DNA from: Bradyrhizobium sp.
GTDB taxonomy: Bacteria; Pseudomonadota; Alphaproteobacteria; Rhizobiales; Xanthobacteraceae
DNA length: 40,627 bases
Assembly (NCBI RefSeq): GCF_022844465.1
Contig: NZ_JALHLP010000027.1
Location: 1-40,627 of the forward strand
Direction: 5' to 3'
Part shown: positions 33,824 through 40,627 of the stretch, piece by piece
Position numbering within the stretch: position 1 is the stretch's first letter
Layout: every line of letters starts with the position of its first letter
The notes under the pieces: generated by a model
What the model saw: the letters and a program-made list of their open reading frames with translations, nothing else
Told to the model about the DNA's origin: nothing
Database searches by the model: none
Position numbers and translations under genes: made by a program

Positions 33824-36102
33824 CGCCGCTTCGCCGCATCGCCATCATCGGCAATTCGCTGCCTCGCCGCTGCGGCATCGCGACCTTTACAACCGATCTC
33901 CACCGGGCGATTTCGAATTCCCGACCGGATCTGGAGGTCAGCATTGTCGCCATGAACGACCGCGGGCAGGCCTATGACTATCCTGGCTCGGTCGCCTTGC
34001 AGATCAGGGACGACACCATCGAGGACTATGTGCGTGCGGCGGCATTCCTGAACGCCGGCCGGTTCGACGTCGTGTGTCTGCAACATGAATTCGGAATTTT
34101 CGGCGGGGAGGCCGGCGCCCACATTCTCGAGCTGCTTTCACGCCTCAGCATGCCCGTCGTCACGACGCTTCATACGGTGCTGGCCAAGCCGACCGCGGCC
34201 CAGCGCGCGGTGATGGAACGCATTGTCGAAGCCTCTTCGAAGGTCATCGTGATGGCCAACAAGGGACACGAGATGCTGCGCAGCGTGTATCGCCTGTCGA
34301 ACGACAAGATCGAGGTCATTGCCCACGGCATTCCCGACTTCCCGCTGGTGGAGCCCGACGCGGCAAAGGCCAAGCTCGGATTCAGCGACCGTTCCGTCAT
34401 TCTGACGTTCGGACTATTGTCCCCCAGCAAGGGCATCGAGGTCATGATCGATGCCATGCCGGCGATCCTGCAACGGCGCGCGGACGCGGTCTACGTCGTG
34501 CTGGGCGCGACCCATCCAAATCTGGTGCGCGATCAGGGCGAGGCCTATCGCGAGAGTCTGGTGACGCGCGTCCGCGAGCTTGGGGTAGAGGACCACGTCA
34601 TATTCCTCGACCAGTTCGTCGATCAGGCGACGTTGCTGGAGTTCATTTCGATGTGCGACGTCTACGTCACGCCTTATCTCAATGAAGCGCAGATGACGTC
34701 GGGCACCCTGGCCTACAGCTTTGGATTGGGCAAGCCGGTGGTTTCCACGCCGTACTGGCACGCGCTGGAGCTGCTCGATGACGGCCGTGGCGTCATCGTG
34801 CCGTTCGGCAATGCCGCCGCGATCGGCAGGGAGATTGCGCAACTGCTCACGGACGCCCCACGCCGGCAGGCAATGCGCGTGCGCGCCTACGCAACCAGCC
34901 GATCGATGACATGGGAGCGCGCGGCCGAGCGTTACCTGACCACTTTCGAAAAAGCGCGCCAGGGCGACTGGCTCAAGGTGATCGCGCGTACCGGACCGGT
35001 CGCGATCGCGCACAGCCCTGCGGCGTCCGACATGCAACTGAGCCACTTCCTCTCCATGTGCGACGATACCGGCCTGTTCCAGCATGCGGTGCATTCGGTG
35101 CCCGATCGCGCGCACGGCTATTGCGTGGACGACAACGCCCGCGCCCTGCTGCTGGCATGCGCCCTCAACAATCCCGGTGAAAAACGCCTGTCAGAGGTTC
35201 TGACGGCCCGTTTTGCTGCCTTCGTGCAGCATGCGTGGAATCCCGACACGCGACGATTTCGCAACTTCATGGGATTCAACCGGACCTGGCTTGAAGACAC
35301 TGGCTCCGAGGACAGTCATGGGCGAACGCTGTGGGCGCTGGGCGAGTGCGCGCGCAGGGATGCAAGCCCTTCGCGGCGACGATGGGCCACTGCCTTGTTT
35401 GCGGAGGCGCTTCCAGCCGTCGAAACGTTTAGTTCGCCGCGCGCTTTGGCTTTCACGTTGCTGGGTCTGGACGGCTATTGCGCCGTTGCCGCCGACGATG
35501 CGCGCGCCCGCGATTTTCGGCGCACCCTTGCCGACAGCCTGATGTCCAGCCTGGCGGCGGTCGAGACGCCGGAATGGTCGTGGTTCGAGGAAGGCCTCGC
35601 CTATGACAATGCGCGAATGCCGCAAGCCCTGATGCTGACAGGCATGGCGACGCAAACACCCGCGTACCTCGCTGCCGGTTTGCGCTCGCTGCGCTGGCTG
35701 ATGACGCAACAAACGGCTCCGTCAGGACATTTCCGTCCCATCGGCAGCGCCGGTTTCGGCGAATTGCGTCAGCCGCCGCGCGCGTTCGACCAGCAGCCGG
35801 TGGAGGCGGCGGCAACCATCGCCGCCTGCCTGACCGCATGGCGCGCGGATGGCGATGCCGAATGGAAGGCGATCGCAACCAACGTCTTTGCCTGGTTCCT
35901 CGGGCGCAACGATCTGGCGATCGCGCTCGTCGATCCCGAGACCGGCAGTTGCCGGGATGGACTGCATCCCGACCGCGCCAACGAAAACCGTGGCGGCGAG
36001 TCGGTGGTGTCCTATCTGCTCGGTCTTGCGGATATTCGTCAGCTTGCGCGTGTCGATGTCGGCGTGACACCGCCAATGGCGCTTCGCGCCGTTGGCGTCT
36101 GA
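33820..36102 (+). CDS. GT4 glycosyltransferase fused to a C-terminal helical glycosidase-like domain
   Basis: 760 residues from the ATG at 33820. Residues 1-380 are GT-B/GT4: RRCGIATFTTDLHRAI, VCLQHEFGIFGGEAG (donor-side motif), PVVTTLHTVL, ILTFGLLSPSKGIEVMIDAM and the EX7E region with TPYLNEAQMTSGTLAYSFGL then GKPVVSTPYW. Residues about 400-760 form an (alpha/alpha)-like domain with HGYCVDDNARALLLACAL, MGFNRTWLEDTGSEDSHGRT, SWFEEGLAYDNARMPQALML and a His/Glu-rich end (DGLHPDRANENRGGESVVSY). The helical part resembles six-hairpin glycosidase folds; activity is unknown. Overlap with manA and 29-nt spacing to the GH130 gene indicate an operon. Confidence 0.85.
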   Translation: MTPLRRIAIIGNSLPRRCGIATFTTDLHRAISNSRPDLEVSIVAMNDRGQAYDYPGSVALQIRDDTIEDYVRAAAFLNAGRFDVVCLQHEFGIFGGEAGAHILELLSRLSMPVVTTLHTVLAKPTAAQRAVMERIVEASSKVIVMANKGHEMLRSVYRLSNDKIEVIAHGIPDFPLVEPDAAKAKLGFSDRSVILTFGLLSPSKGIEVMIDAMPAILQRRADAVYVVLGATHPNLVRDQGEAYRESLVTRVRELGVEDHVIFLDQFVDQATLLEFISMCDVYVTPYLNEAQMTSGTLAYSFGLGKPVVSTPYWHALELLDDGRGVIVPFGNAAAIGREIAQLLTDAPRRQAMRVRAYATSRSMTWERAAERYLTTFEKARQGDWLKVIARTGPVAIAHSPAASDMQLSHFLSMCDDTGLFQHAVHSVPDRAHGYCVDDNARALLLACALNNPGEKRLSEVLTARFAAFVQHAWNPDTRRFRNFMGFNRTWLEDTGSEDSHGRTLWALGECARRDASPSRRRWATALFAEALPAVETFSSPRALAFTLLGLDGYCAVAADDARARDFRRTLADSLMSSLAAVETPEWSWFEEGLAYDNARMPQALMLTGMATQTPAYLAAGLRSLRWLMTQQTAPSGHFRPIGSAGFGELRQPPRAFDQQPVEAAATIAACLTAWRADGDAEWKAIATNVFAWFLGRNDLAIALVDPETGSCRDGLHPDRANENRGGESVVSYLLGLADIRQLARVDVGVTPPMALRAVGV

Positions 36103-36131
36103 GTCAAATTCCCCAGAGAACCGAGGATACC

Positions 36132-37427
36132 GTGTCAAAAGCCACTTTCCTTCACCGGCAGGCGCTCTATCTGCGTCCCGACCCAGCGCGGGTGATCGTG
36201 CGGCCCTTCAAGCCGACGACTGAACCGCGCGATCTGAACCCGACCGACAAGACACGCGCCAATCACATCGTTGAACGTGTTCTGGCACTGGATCCCAAGG
36301 TCGCAGCTCAACTGCTGACAGAGGTGCTGGAAAACTTTGAGGACCGGCACCGAAACCTGCTGGAAACCTTCGAGGCGCGCGCTGATGTCATGGAACAGGC
36401 GCTGGCGGCTCACGGTACGTTCTCCAGCGTGCAGCGCCAGTTGATCGGCGCCTATTTTCTGAACGAATACTCGTTCGAGGCCTCGGCGCTGTTCAATCCC
36501 AGCATTGTGCCGCATCCCGATCAGTCGGACGCGCCGAAGGGCGGCTTGCGCTTCGTTCTCAGCCTGCGTGCGGTCGGCGAAGGGCATGTATCGTCGCTGA
36601 CGTTTCGTGCCGGCACGGTCGCAGCCGACGGCAGCTTGTCCGTCGATCCGACGGCCCGCCTCGCCTCCAGCCCGCGGATCAAACTGCGTGTACCCAGGCC
36701 AGATGGCGACGATATCGAGTTGACTTTCAATGCGGACGAAGAACTCAGCGAGCGCGTCATCTTTCCAGTTACGGATTCCCAGTCGAACGGCATCGAGGAC
36801 GCTCGCTTCGTCGAGTTCAGTGATGGCGGCCGCAAGACCTACTACGCCACCTATACCGCCTACAGCGGCAAGGCGATCCGATCCGAGTTGATCGAGACCC
36901 GCGACTTCCTGTCATTTCGAATGACGCCGCTGCGGGGGACGGCTGCCCTCAACAAGGGCATGGCACTGTTCCCGCGCAAGATCGACGGCAAGTACGCCAT
37001 GATCGCGCGCCAAGACAATGAGAACCTTTATCTGATCTATTCGGAGGACCTGCACCAGTGGGACGGCGGTCAGGCGGTTTTGAAGCCGCAATTCCCCTGG
37101 GAGTTCGTGCAGATCGGAAACTGCGGTTCACCGATCGAGCTTGACGAGGGCTGGCTGCTGCTCACGCACGGCGTGGGTCCGCTCCGAAAATACTCGATCG
37201 GCGCGGCCCTGCTGGACAAGACCGATCCATCGAAGGTGCTGGCGCGCTCGGTCGAGCCATTGCTGCATCCCGAGGCGTCCGAGCGCGAAGGCTATGTTCC
37301 CAACGTTGTCTATACCTGCGGGGCGATACGGCACAATGACCAGATCATCTTGCCCTACGCCGTATCCGACACCTATTCCAACTTTGCGACCATCAAGATC
37401 GCGGCCCTGATGCAGGCGATGTCCTGA
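36132..37427 (+). CDS. GH130-family glycoside phosphorylase or hydrolase
   Basis: 431 residues from the GTG at 36132 (upstream GAGGATACC). A helical N-terminal extension of about 115 residues precedes the five-bladed propeller: FEASALFNPSIVPHPDQ, GIEDARFVEFSD with the candidate catalytic Asp223, KGMALFPRKIDGKYAMIARQ, WEFVQIGNCGSPIELDEGWL, LTHGVGPLRKYSIGAALLD and GYVPNVVYTCGAI. GH130 members phosphorolyse beta-mannosides to mannose 1-phosphate, or hydrolyse them. Lacking a signal peptide it acts in the cytoplasm. It lies directly after the GT4 fusion. Members of this group are often misnamed pesticidal protein Cry7Aa. Confidence 0.9.
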   Translation: MSKATFLHRQALYLRPDPARVIVRPFKPTTEPRDLNPTDKTRANHIVERVLALDPKVAAQLLTEVLENFEDRHRNLLETFEARADVMEQALAAHGTFSSVQRQLIGAYFLNEYSFEASALFNPSIVPHPDQSDAPKGGLRFVLSLRAVGEGHVSSLTFRAGTVAADGSLSVDPTARLASSPRIKLRVPRPDGDDIELTFNADEELSERVIFPVTDSQSNGIEDARFVEFSDGGRKTYYATYTAYSGKAIRSELIETRDFLSFRMTPLRGTAALNKGMALFPRKIDGKYAMIARQDNENLYLIYSEDLHQWDGGQAVLKPQFPWEFVQIGNCGSPIELDEGWLLLTHGVGPLRKYSIGAALLDKTDPSKVLARSVEPLLHPEASEREGYVPNVVYTCGAIRHNDQIILPYAVSDTYSNFATIKIAALMQAMS

Positions 37428-37494
37428 TGGTCCGCGAGAAAGCGATTTCGTGTTAGCATCGTGTGCGTGAGGACCGAGCGACGGAAACACCCCC

Positions 37495-38499
37495 ATGCCC
37501 ATCGGCGAACTCTTCATCCTCGGCTTCTTCGGCAAGACAGTTCCGGCGTGGCTGCGGGAATTCGCCGGCCGCTACGGGCTCGGCGGCGTGATCCTGTTCG
37601 ATTATTCCTGTCGGACGCTGCAATACGACAACAACATTGAATCCCCCGACCAAATGCGGCGCCTCTGCGCGGAGATTGCCGCGCTGCCCTCGGGGCCGAT
37701 GGTGTTCATCGATCAGGAAGGCGGCCTGGTGCGGCGGCTGAAGGAGGACCGCGGCTTTGCGCCGCTACCGAGCGCGAAGGAGTTCAACCACCTCGCGCTG
37801 GGTCAGAAGCGCGCCATCCTCACCGCGAGTTTCGCCGAGATGCGGCAGCTTGGCATTCATTATGATTTCACGCCCGTGATTGACGTCAATTACAACCCCG
37901 ACAATCCCAACATCGGCGGCATCAAACGATCCTACTCGGCCGACATCGCCGAGGTGGAAGCCAATGCGTTGCTGGCAAGCGAGGTCGCGCGGGCTGAGCG
38001 CATCGGGCTCTGCCTGAAGCATTTTCCCGGCATCGGCGGGGCGCGGGTGGATTCCCACCAGGCGTTCATGGACATTTCCGATGCGCTGGCGCCCGAGCAG
38101 GAGGAGTTGTTCTACTCGCTGGCGCCGAAAATGTTCGGCGATGCGGTGCTGGTCAGCCACGCTATCGTCCGGCAATGGGGCGGGGATCAGCCGATGACCT
38201 TGTCGGCGGCGGGGCTTGGCCGGCTGCGTCGGCGCCTTCCCGATACGCTGTTGATCACCGACGACATGCAGATGCAGGGCTTGCAGAAGGCGCTCGGCAC
38301 AAGAGAAGCCTGCCTGCGATCGCTCAAGGCCGGCATCGACATGCTTTGCATCGGTAACAACCTGTTCGATCAGGAGCAGGAAATGGCCGGGATCGCCGAA
38401 TGCGTCGCAGACGGTCTGCGCGAGGGGGCCCTGTCCGGTTCGGCGGTAGCGAATTCGATCGTGCGGATCGGCAGCCGAAAGGCGCTCCTGACGGCCTGA
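37495..38499 (+). CDS. GH3 family glycosidase (NagZ-like), cytoplasmic
   Basis: 334 residues from the ATG at 37495. One-domain GH3: GLGGVILFDYSCRT, MVFIDQEGGLVRRLK, YDFTPVIDVNYNPDNPNIG, LCLKHFPGIGGARVDSHQAF (175-190) and the nucleophile motif LLITDDMQMQGL (Asp256/257). The His of the usual KHFPGHG is Ile here, but the D-S-H of the mobile loop (186-188), which provides the general acid-base His in NagZ, is kept. It has no signal peptide. Might cleave N-acetylglucosamine or another beta-linked sugar. It follows the GH130 gene by 67 nt and may belong to the same unit, though housekeeping nagZ is the alternative. Confidence 0.82.
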   Translation: MPIGELFILGFFGKTVPAWLREFAGRYGLGGVILFDYSCRTLQYDNNIESPDQMRRLCAEIAALPSGPMVFIDQEGGLVRRLKEDRGFAPLPSAKEFNHLALGQKRAILTASFAEMRQLGIHYDFTPVIDVNYNPDNPNIGGIKRSYSADIAEVEANALLASEVARAERIGLCLKHFPGIGGARVDSHQAFMDISDALAPEQEELFYSLAPKMFGDAVLVSHAIVRQWGGDQPMTLSAAGLGRLRRRLPDTLLITDDMQMQGLQKALGTREACLRSLKAGIDMLCIGNNLFDQEQEMAGIAECVADGLREGALSGSAVANSIVRIGSRKALLTA

Positions 38500-38588
38500 T
38501 CGATGGAACCATGCGATTCCCGGCCAACGATCTGTTGCCTTGCGAGGCCTTTGAGACTACAAGCCTTTTTTCAGCGGAAAGACCGGCG

Positions 38589-38795
38589 ATGGCCCACAAT
38601 TATGCGATCAATGACGACGTTCATCATCAGCAGCAGGGTCCGCAGGGCCGCGCCACGGTGAAGGAACGCAGCATCTATACCATCGTCTCGTGCCTGCCGA
38701 TCGAGGCCGACGGCCGGCCGCGCTATCGCATCAAGAGCAAGTCCGAGAATGTCGAGCGGGTCGTAACCGAAGAGCAGATTTCCAGGCTCGGCTGA
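38589..38795 (+). CDS. Small conserved hypothetical protein
   Basis: 68 residues from the ATG at 38589, preceded by GGAAAGA; the longer frame from 38400 overlaps the GH3 gene. The sequence VKERSIYTIVSCLPIEADGR followed by YRIKSKSENVERVVTEEQIS suggests a small beta-rich domain that occurs as a stand-alone gene in rhizobia. Gln/His-rich N-terminus (DDVHHQQQGPQG). No catalytic motif. Function unknown. Confidence 0.72.
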   Translation: MAHNYAINDDVHHQQQGPQGRATVKERSIYTIVSCLPIEADGRPRYRIKSKSENVERVVTEEQISRLG

Positions 38796-39082
38796 TCCTG
38801 ATGCGTCCGGGCCGTGGCGGCGTGCCTGATGCCTGAAGGTCGCGAGAAATGCAGGCGGCGGCGATCCCGGAAGGTAAATGCGATCCCCGCAAAACTACGG
38901 GAGATATCGGCCGCCAAATCCCACCCCGACCCCGGCATTGGTCGCGACCAGTGAATTTCCGCGCGATAATGTGATCTTTTCGATGATTTCGCAGCCTTCG
39001 CGCGGTCAAGCCGGGTTTGCCCCGTATTCTTACCGGCTGCGAAGTTAACCATCCGCGATACCGCAACCGATAAGTTCCGCCC

Positions 39083-39694
39083 ATGTCGGAACAGGCCCGT
39101 CAACCCGTTGATTCGCAGGCCCCAAAACGGGCCGAACGAATCGCGCCTGGCGAAGACGCTCTCGAGGTGGCCGAGCCTCCTGTCGCGCGCATCCAGGCAG
39201 CGGACGAGGCCGGAGCGGCGTTAGCCAGCCAACTCAATGGGCCTGTCACCGCGCTGCTGCTCTATATCAACGAGATCAAGCGGCACAGCCACCAGTTGCC
39301 CCACCCGCAGGACGGTCGCCTCTACCTGCAGCAGGTCGTGGACAATGCGCTTGAGCAGACCGAACACGTCTACGCCCTGGTCAGGCAGATGTCGGGCAAT
39401 GATCCGACTGCGGCGTCCGACTTCGCGCAGGCGAGGGAGCGGCTGGTCGGCAGCAGGGGCGGCGAACGCCCGCGCGGCGCGACGTTCGCGCCAGCGTCCG
39501 GCCAGAAGCCGCTGACCAGGCGAGAGCGCGAGGTGTTGAGCCTGATCAGCGAAGGCTACACCAACAAGCAGGGCGGATTACGGATGAACATCAGCCCAAG
39601 GACGTTCGAGAGCCATCGCGCCGAGGCGATGCGCAAGCTGGGCGCCCGCAACACCGCCGATCTCGTTCGCAAGGCGCTGCTGCAGTCCGCCTGA
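39083..39694 (+). CDS. LuxR/FixJ-type HTH regulator with a degenerate FixL-type dimerisation domain
   Basis: 203 residues from the ATG at 39083. The C-terminal HTH (143-200) is LTRREREVLSLISEGYTNKQ, then NISPRTFESHRAEAMRKLGA, then RNTADLVRKALL, i.e. GerE/LuxR/FixJ. The N-terminal part (40-105) reads AALASQLNGPVTALLLYINE, then IKRH and YLQQVVDNALEQTEHVYALV, matching the DHp helices of FixL-type kinases, where the usual motif is LAHELNQP. Here it is LASQLNGP, so the phospho-acceptor His is Ser49. There is no receiver domain and no ATPase domain. It may dimerise or sense a partner kinase. The target is unknown. Confidence 0.82.
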   Translation: MSEQARQPVDSQAPKRAERIAPGEDALEVAEPPVARIQAADEAGAALASQLNGPVTALLLYINEIKRHSHQLPHPQDGRLYLQQVVDNALEQTEHVYALVRQMSGNDPTAASDFAQARERLVGSRGGERPRGATFAPASGQKPLTRREREVLSLISEGYTNKQGGLRMNISPRTFESHRAEAMRKLGARNTADLVRKALLQSA

Positions 39695-39708
39695 ACTGGG
39701 GCGGCCGT

Positions 39709-39966
39709 CTATTCCGCCGCTTCGCGGCAATCTTCCACCAAAGCGCGAATGCGCGGCGCGGGCCGCAGGAGTGTCGGCGCCTTCGGCTGCTTCACAATGA
39801 TGGTGATGGTCCACGCCGCCGGGCCGCCGGACTTGCTCGGCGCGATCGATCGAACGTGGCCGGTGACCACAGCGCCGGATGAACGCACCGTCGCGGTCCT
39901 GCCGTTGAACTGGGCGATGCGCAACCGCCGCACTTCCTTTTGATCGCGTGTTTCAAACGTGAACAT
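39709..39966 (-). CDS. Small conserved hypothetical protein
   Basis: 85 residues from the ATG at 39966 (MFTFETRDQKEVRRLRIAQ), chosen because GGGGAG lies 7 nt upstream; an alternative ATG at 40002 has a weaker site. The core FNGRTATVRSSGAVVTGHVR followed by AWTITIIVKQ looks like a small beta-barrel. It has a basic, Pro-rich tail (PTLLRPAPRIRALVE). I recall similar short proteins in Bradyrhizobium. It converges with the LuxR-type gene and diverges from the flagellin gene. Confidence 0.7.
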   Translation of the reverse strand: MFTFETRDQKEVRRLRIAQFNGRTATVRSSGAVVTGHVRSIAPSKSGGPAAWTITIIVKQPKAPTLLRPAPRIRALVEDCREAAE

Positions 39967-40325
39967 GAGCGTGCTCCCCTGGCCGGTGTCGTTATCATTC
40001 ATCAACCTTATCCGTCGGTGAAAATCTGAAGCCGTAGAAGTACGGTTGCGTGCCGCGGCGCATGATGCGCGCGTCGACATCATCTTCAGCGCGGCAAAGC
40101 TTCAGCGCGACAACGCTCGGCGCTTCCTGAACGGCGCGTTAAGTCAGGGCCGGCCTGATCATACATTGTTTACCATAAAAGAAGGCGATGGGGTTTTCTC
40201 GCCGTTGCATAGGCCTGCAGCGTGGCGCGTTAACGAACGGGTAGTGCTGAGCCGCCAGTGTGGCAGCGTCGCCTATGAAGCTGCGGCGTTGCGTCAATCG
40301 CGTTCATCCAGAAGGGTAATCAGTC
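39967..40325. other. Upstream region of the flagellin gene
   Basis: A 359-nt divergent gap. It holds an inverted repeat TCAGG-GCCGG-CCTGA (40144-40158) and, further on, GGCGA...TCGCC (40184-40203), which could form a hairpin in the flagellin leader, as in the RNA targets of flagellar regulators such as FlbT. A good promoter was not seen. A sigma54 match was tested and rejected on spacing. Shine-Dalgarno AGAAGGG lies just before 40326. Confidence 0.45.
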
Positions 40326-40627
40326 ATGTCAGGTATTGTTCTCTCCTCGTCGGTTCGCCAGAACCTTCTCTCGCTGCAGTCGACCGCCGATCTGCTCGCG
40401 ACCACGCAGAACCGCCTTGCCACCGGCAAGAAGGTCAACACCGCCCTCGACAACCCCACCAACTTCTTCACCGCGCAGCTGCTCGACGCGCGCGCCGGTG
40501 ATATCAATAACCTCCTCGACGGCATCGGCAACGGCGTGCAGGTGCTGCAGGCCGCCAACACCGGCATCACCTCGCTGCAGAAGCTGGTCGATACCGCCAA
40601 ATCGATCGCCAACCAGGCGCTGCAGAC
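40326..40627 (+). CDS. Flagellin, partial (N-terminal part)
   Basis: The first 100 residues run to the window edge. They begin MSGIVLSSSVRQNLLSLQST, then ADLLATTQNRLATGKKVNTA, LDNPTNFFTAQLLDARAGDI, VQVLQAANTGITSLQKLVDT and AKSIANQAL: the conserved D0/D1 helices of flagellin, including LATGKKVNTALDNPTNFF. This polymerises into the flagellar filament after export. It differs from the multi-paralogue lafA/fliC types only in details I cannot judge. It is alone on its strand, with a hairpin-containing leader upstream. Confidence 0.96.
   Translation, partial: MSGIVLSSSVRQNLLSLQSTADLLATTQNRLATGKKVNTALDNPTNFFTAQLLDARAGDINNLLDGIGNGVQVLQAANTGITSLQKLVDTAKSIANQALQ

Noticed and set aside
40184..40206. 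Possible sigma54 promoter GGGG...TTGC before flagellin
   Set aside because: The distance between the GG and GC elements is 15 or 17, not the required 12 (GG to GC), and the -24 element lacks the consensus.

Overview
The window is high-GC chromosomal DNA of an alphaproteobacterium, most likely Bradyrhizobium or a close relative (Nitrobacteraceae such as Rhodopseudomonas). The evidence is the split F1 ATPase operon atpHAGDC, tandem rppH-type Nudix genes, the gene order rplU-rpmA-obgE-proB-proA-nadD-rsfS-rlmH-envC-ctpA, several intergenic palindromes of a type I associate with this group, and the protein sequences themselves. The assignment is from recognition only; no search was run.

Layout. 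1-416 holds the start of an rlpA-like gene (minus), followed by a 630-nt gap with a perfect CtrA-type box. 1049-6220 is the F1 sector operon (plus) with two palindromic repeats between its genes. 6225-21715 is mostly minus-strand housekeeping: two RppH-like pyrophosphohydrolases, a YibQ-type divergent polysaccharide deacetylase, CtpA, a degenerate EnvC, RlmH, RsfS, NadD, ProA, ProB, ObgE, a MaoC-type hydratase, a GNAT acetyltransferase, and ribosomal proteins L27 and L21. A parDE toxin-antitoxin pair (plus) sits between proA and proB, and an EamA transporter (plus) between the MaoC and GNAT genes. rplU has a good promoter and a structured leader with a terminator-like hairpin. 22094-24561 has a ROK-family gene with an apparently permuted motif order, an epoxide-hydrolase-like gene and tRNA-Ser(CGA).

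From about 24.6 to 32.8 kb the sequence becomes accessory in character: a truncated ABC-transporter binding protein, about 1 kb without a recognisable gene, three tiny membrane proteins, a dispersed repeat, a 233-bp relic of the 3' end of the oxidoreductase gene lying 3.3 kb away, an alpha/beta hydrolase, a YciE-like ferritin-fold protein preceded by a general-stress (EcfG-type) promoter motif, a TolA-like coiled-coil protein, a tiny exported protein and the intact SAF-domain oxidoreductase.

32879-38499 is a tight plus-strand cluster: mannose-6-phosphate isomerase, a GT4 glycosyltransferase fused to a helical glycosidase-like domain, a GH130 protein and a GH3 protein without signal peptide. 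Together they look like a cytoplasmic pathway that makes and recycles a mannose-containing glycan, and this is the best candidate for an undescribed system here. The window ends with a small conserved protein, a LuxR-type regulator whose N-terminus looks like a FixL-type dimerisation domain without its phospho-acceptor His, another small conserved protein, and the start of a flagellin gene.
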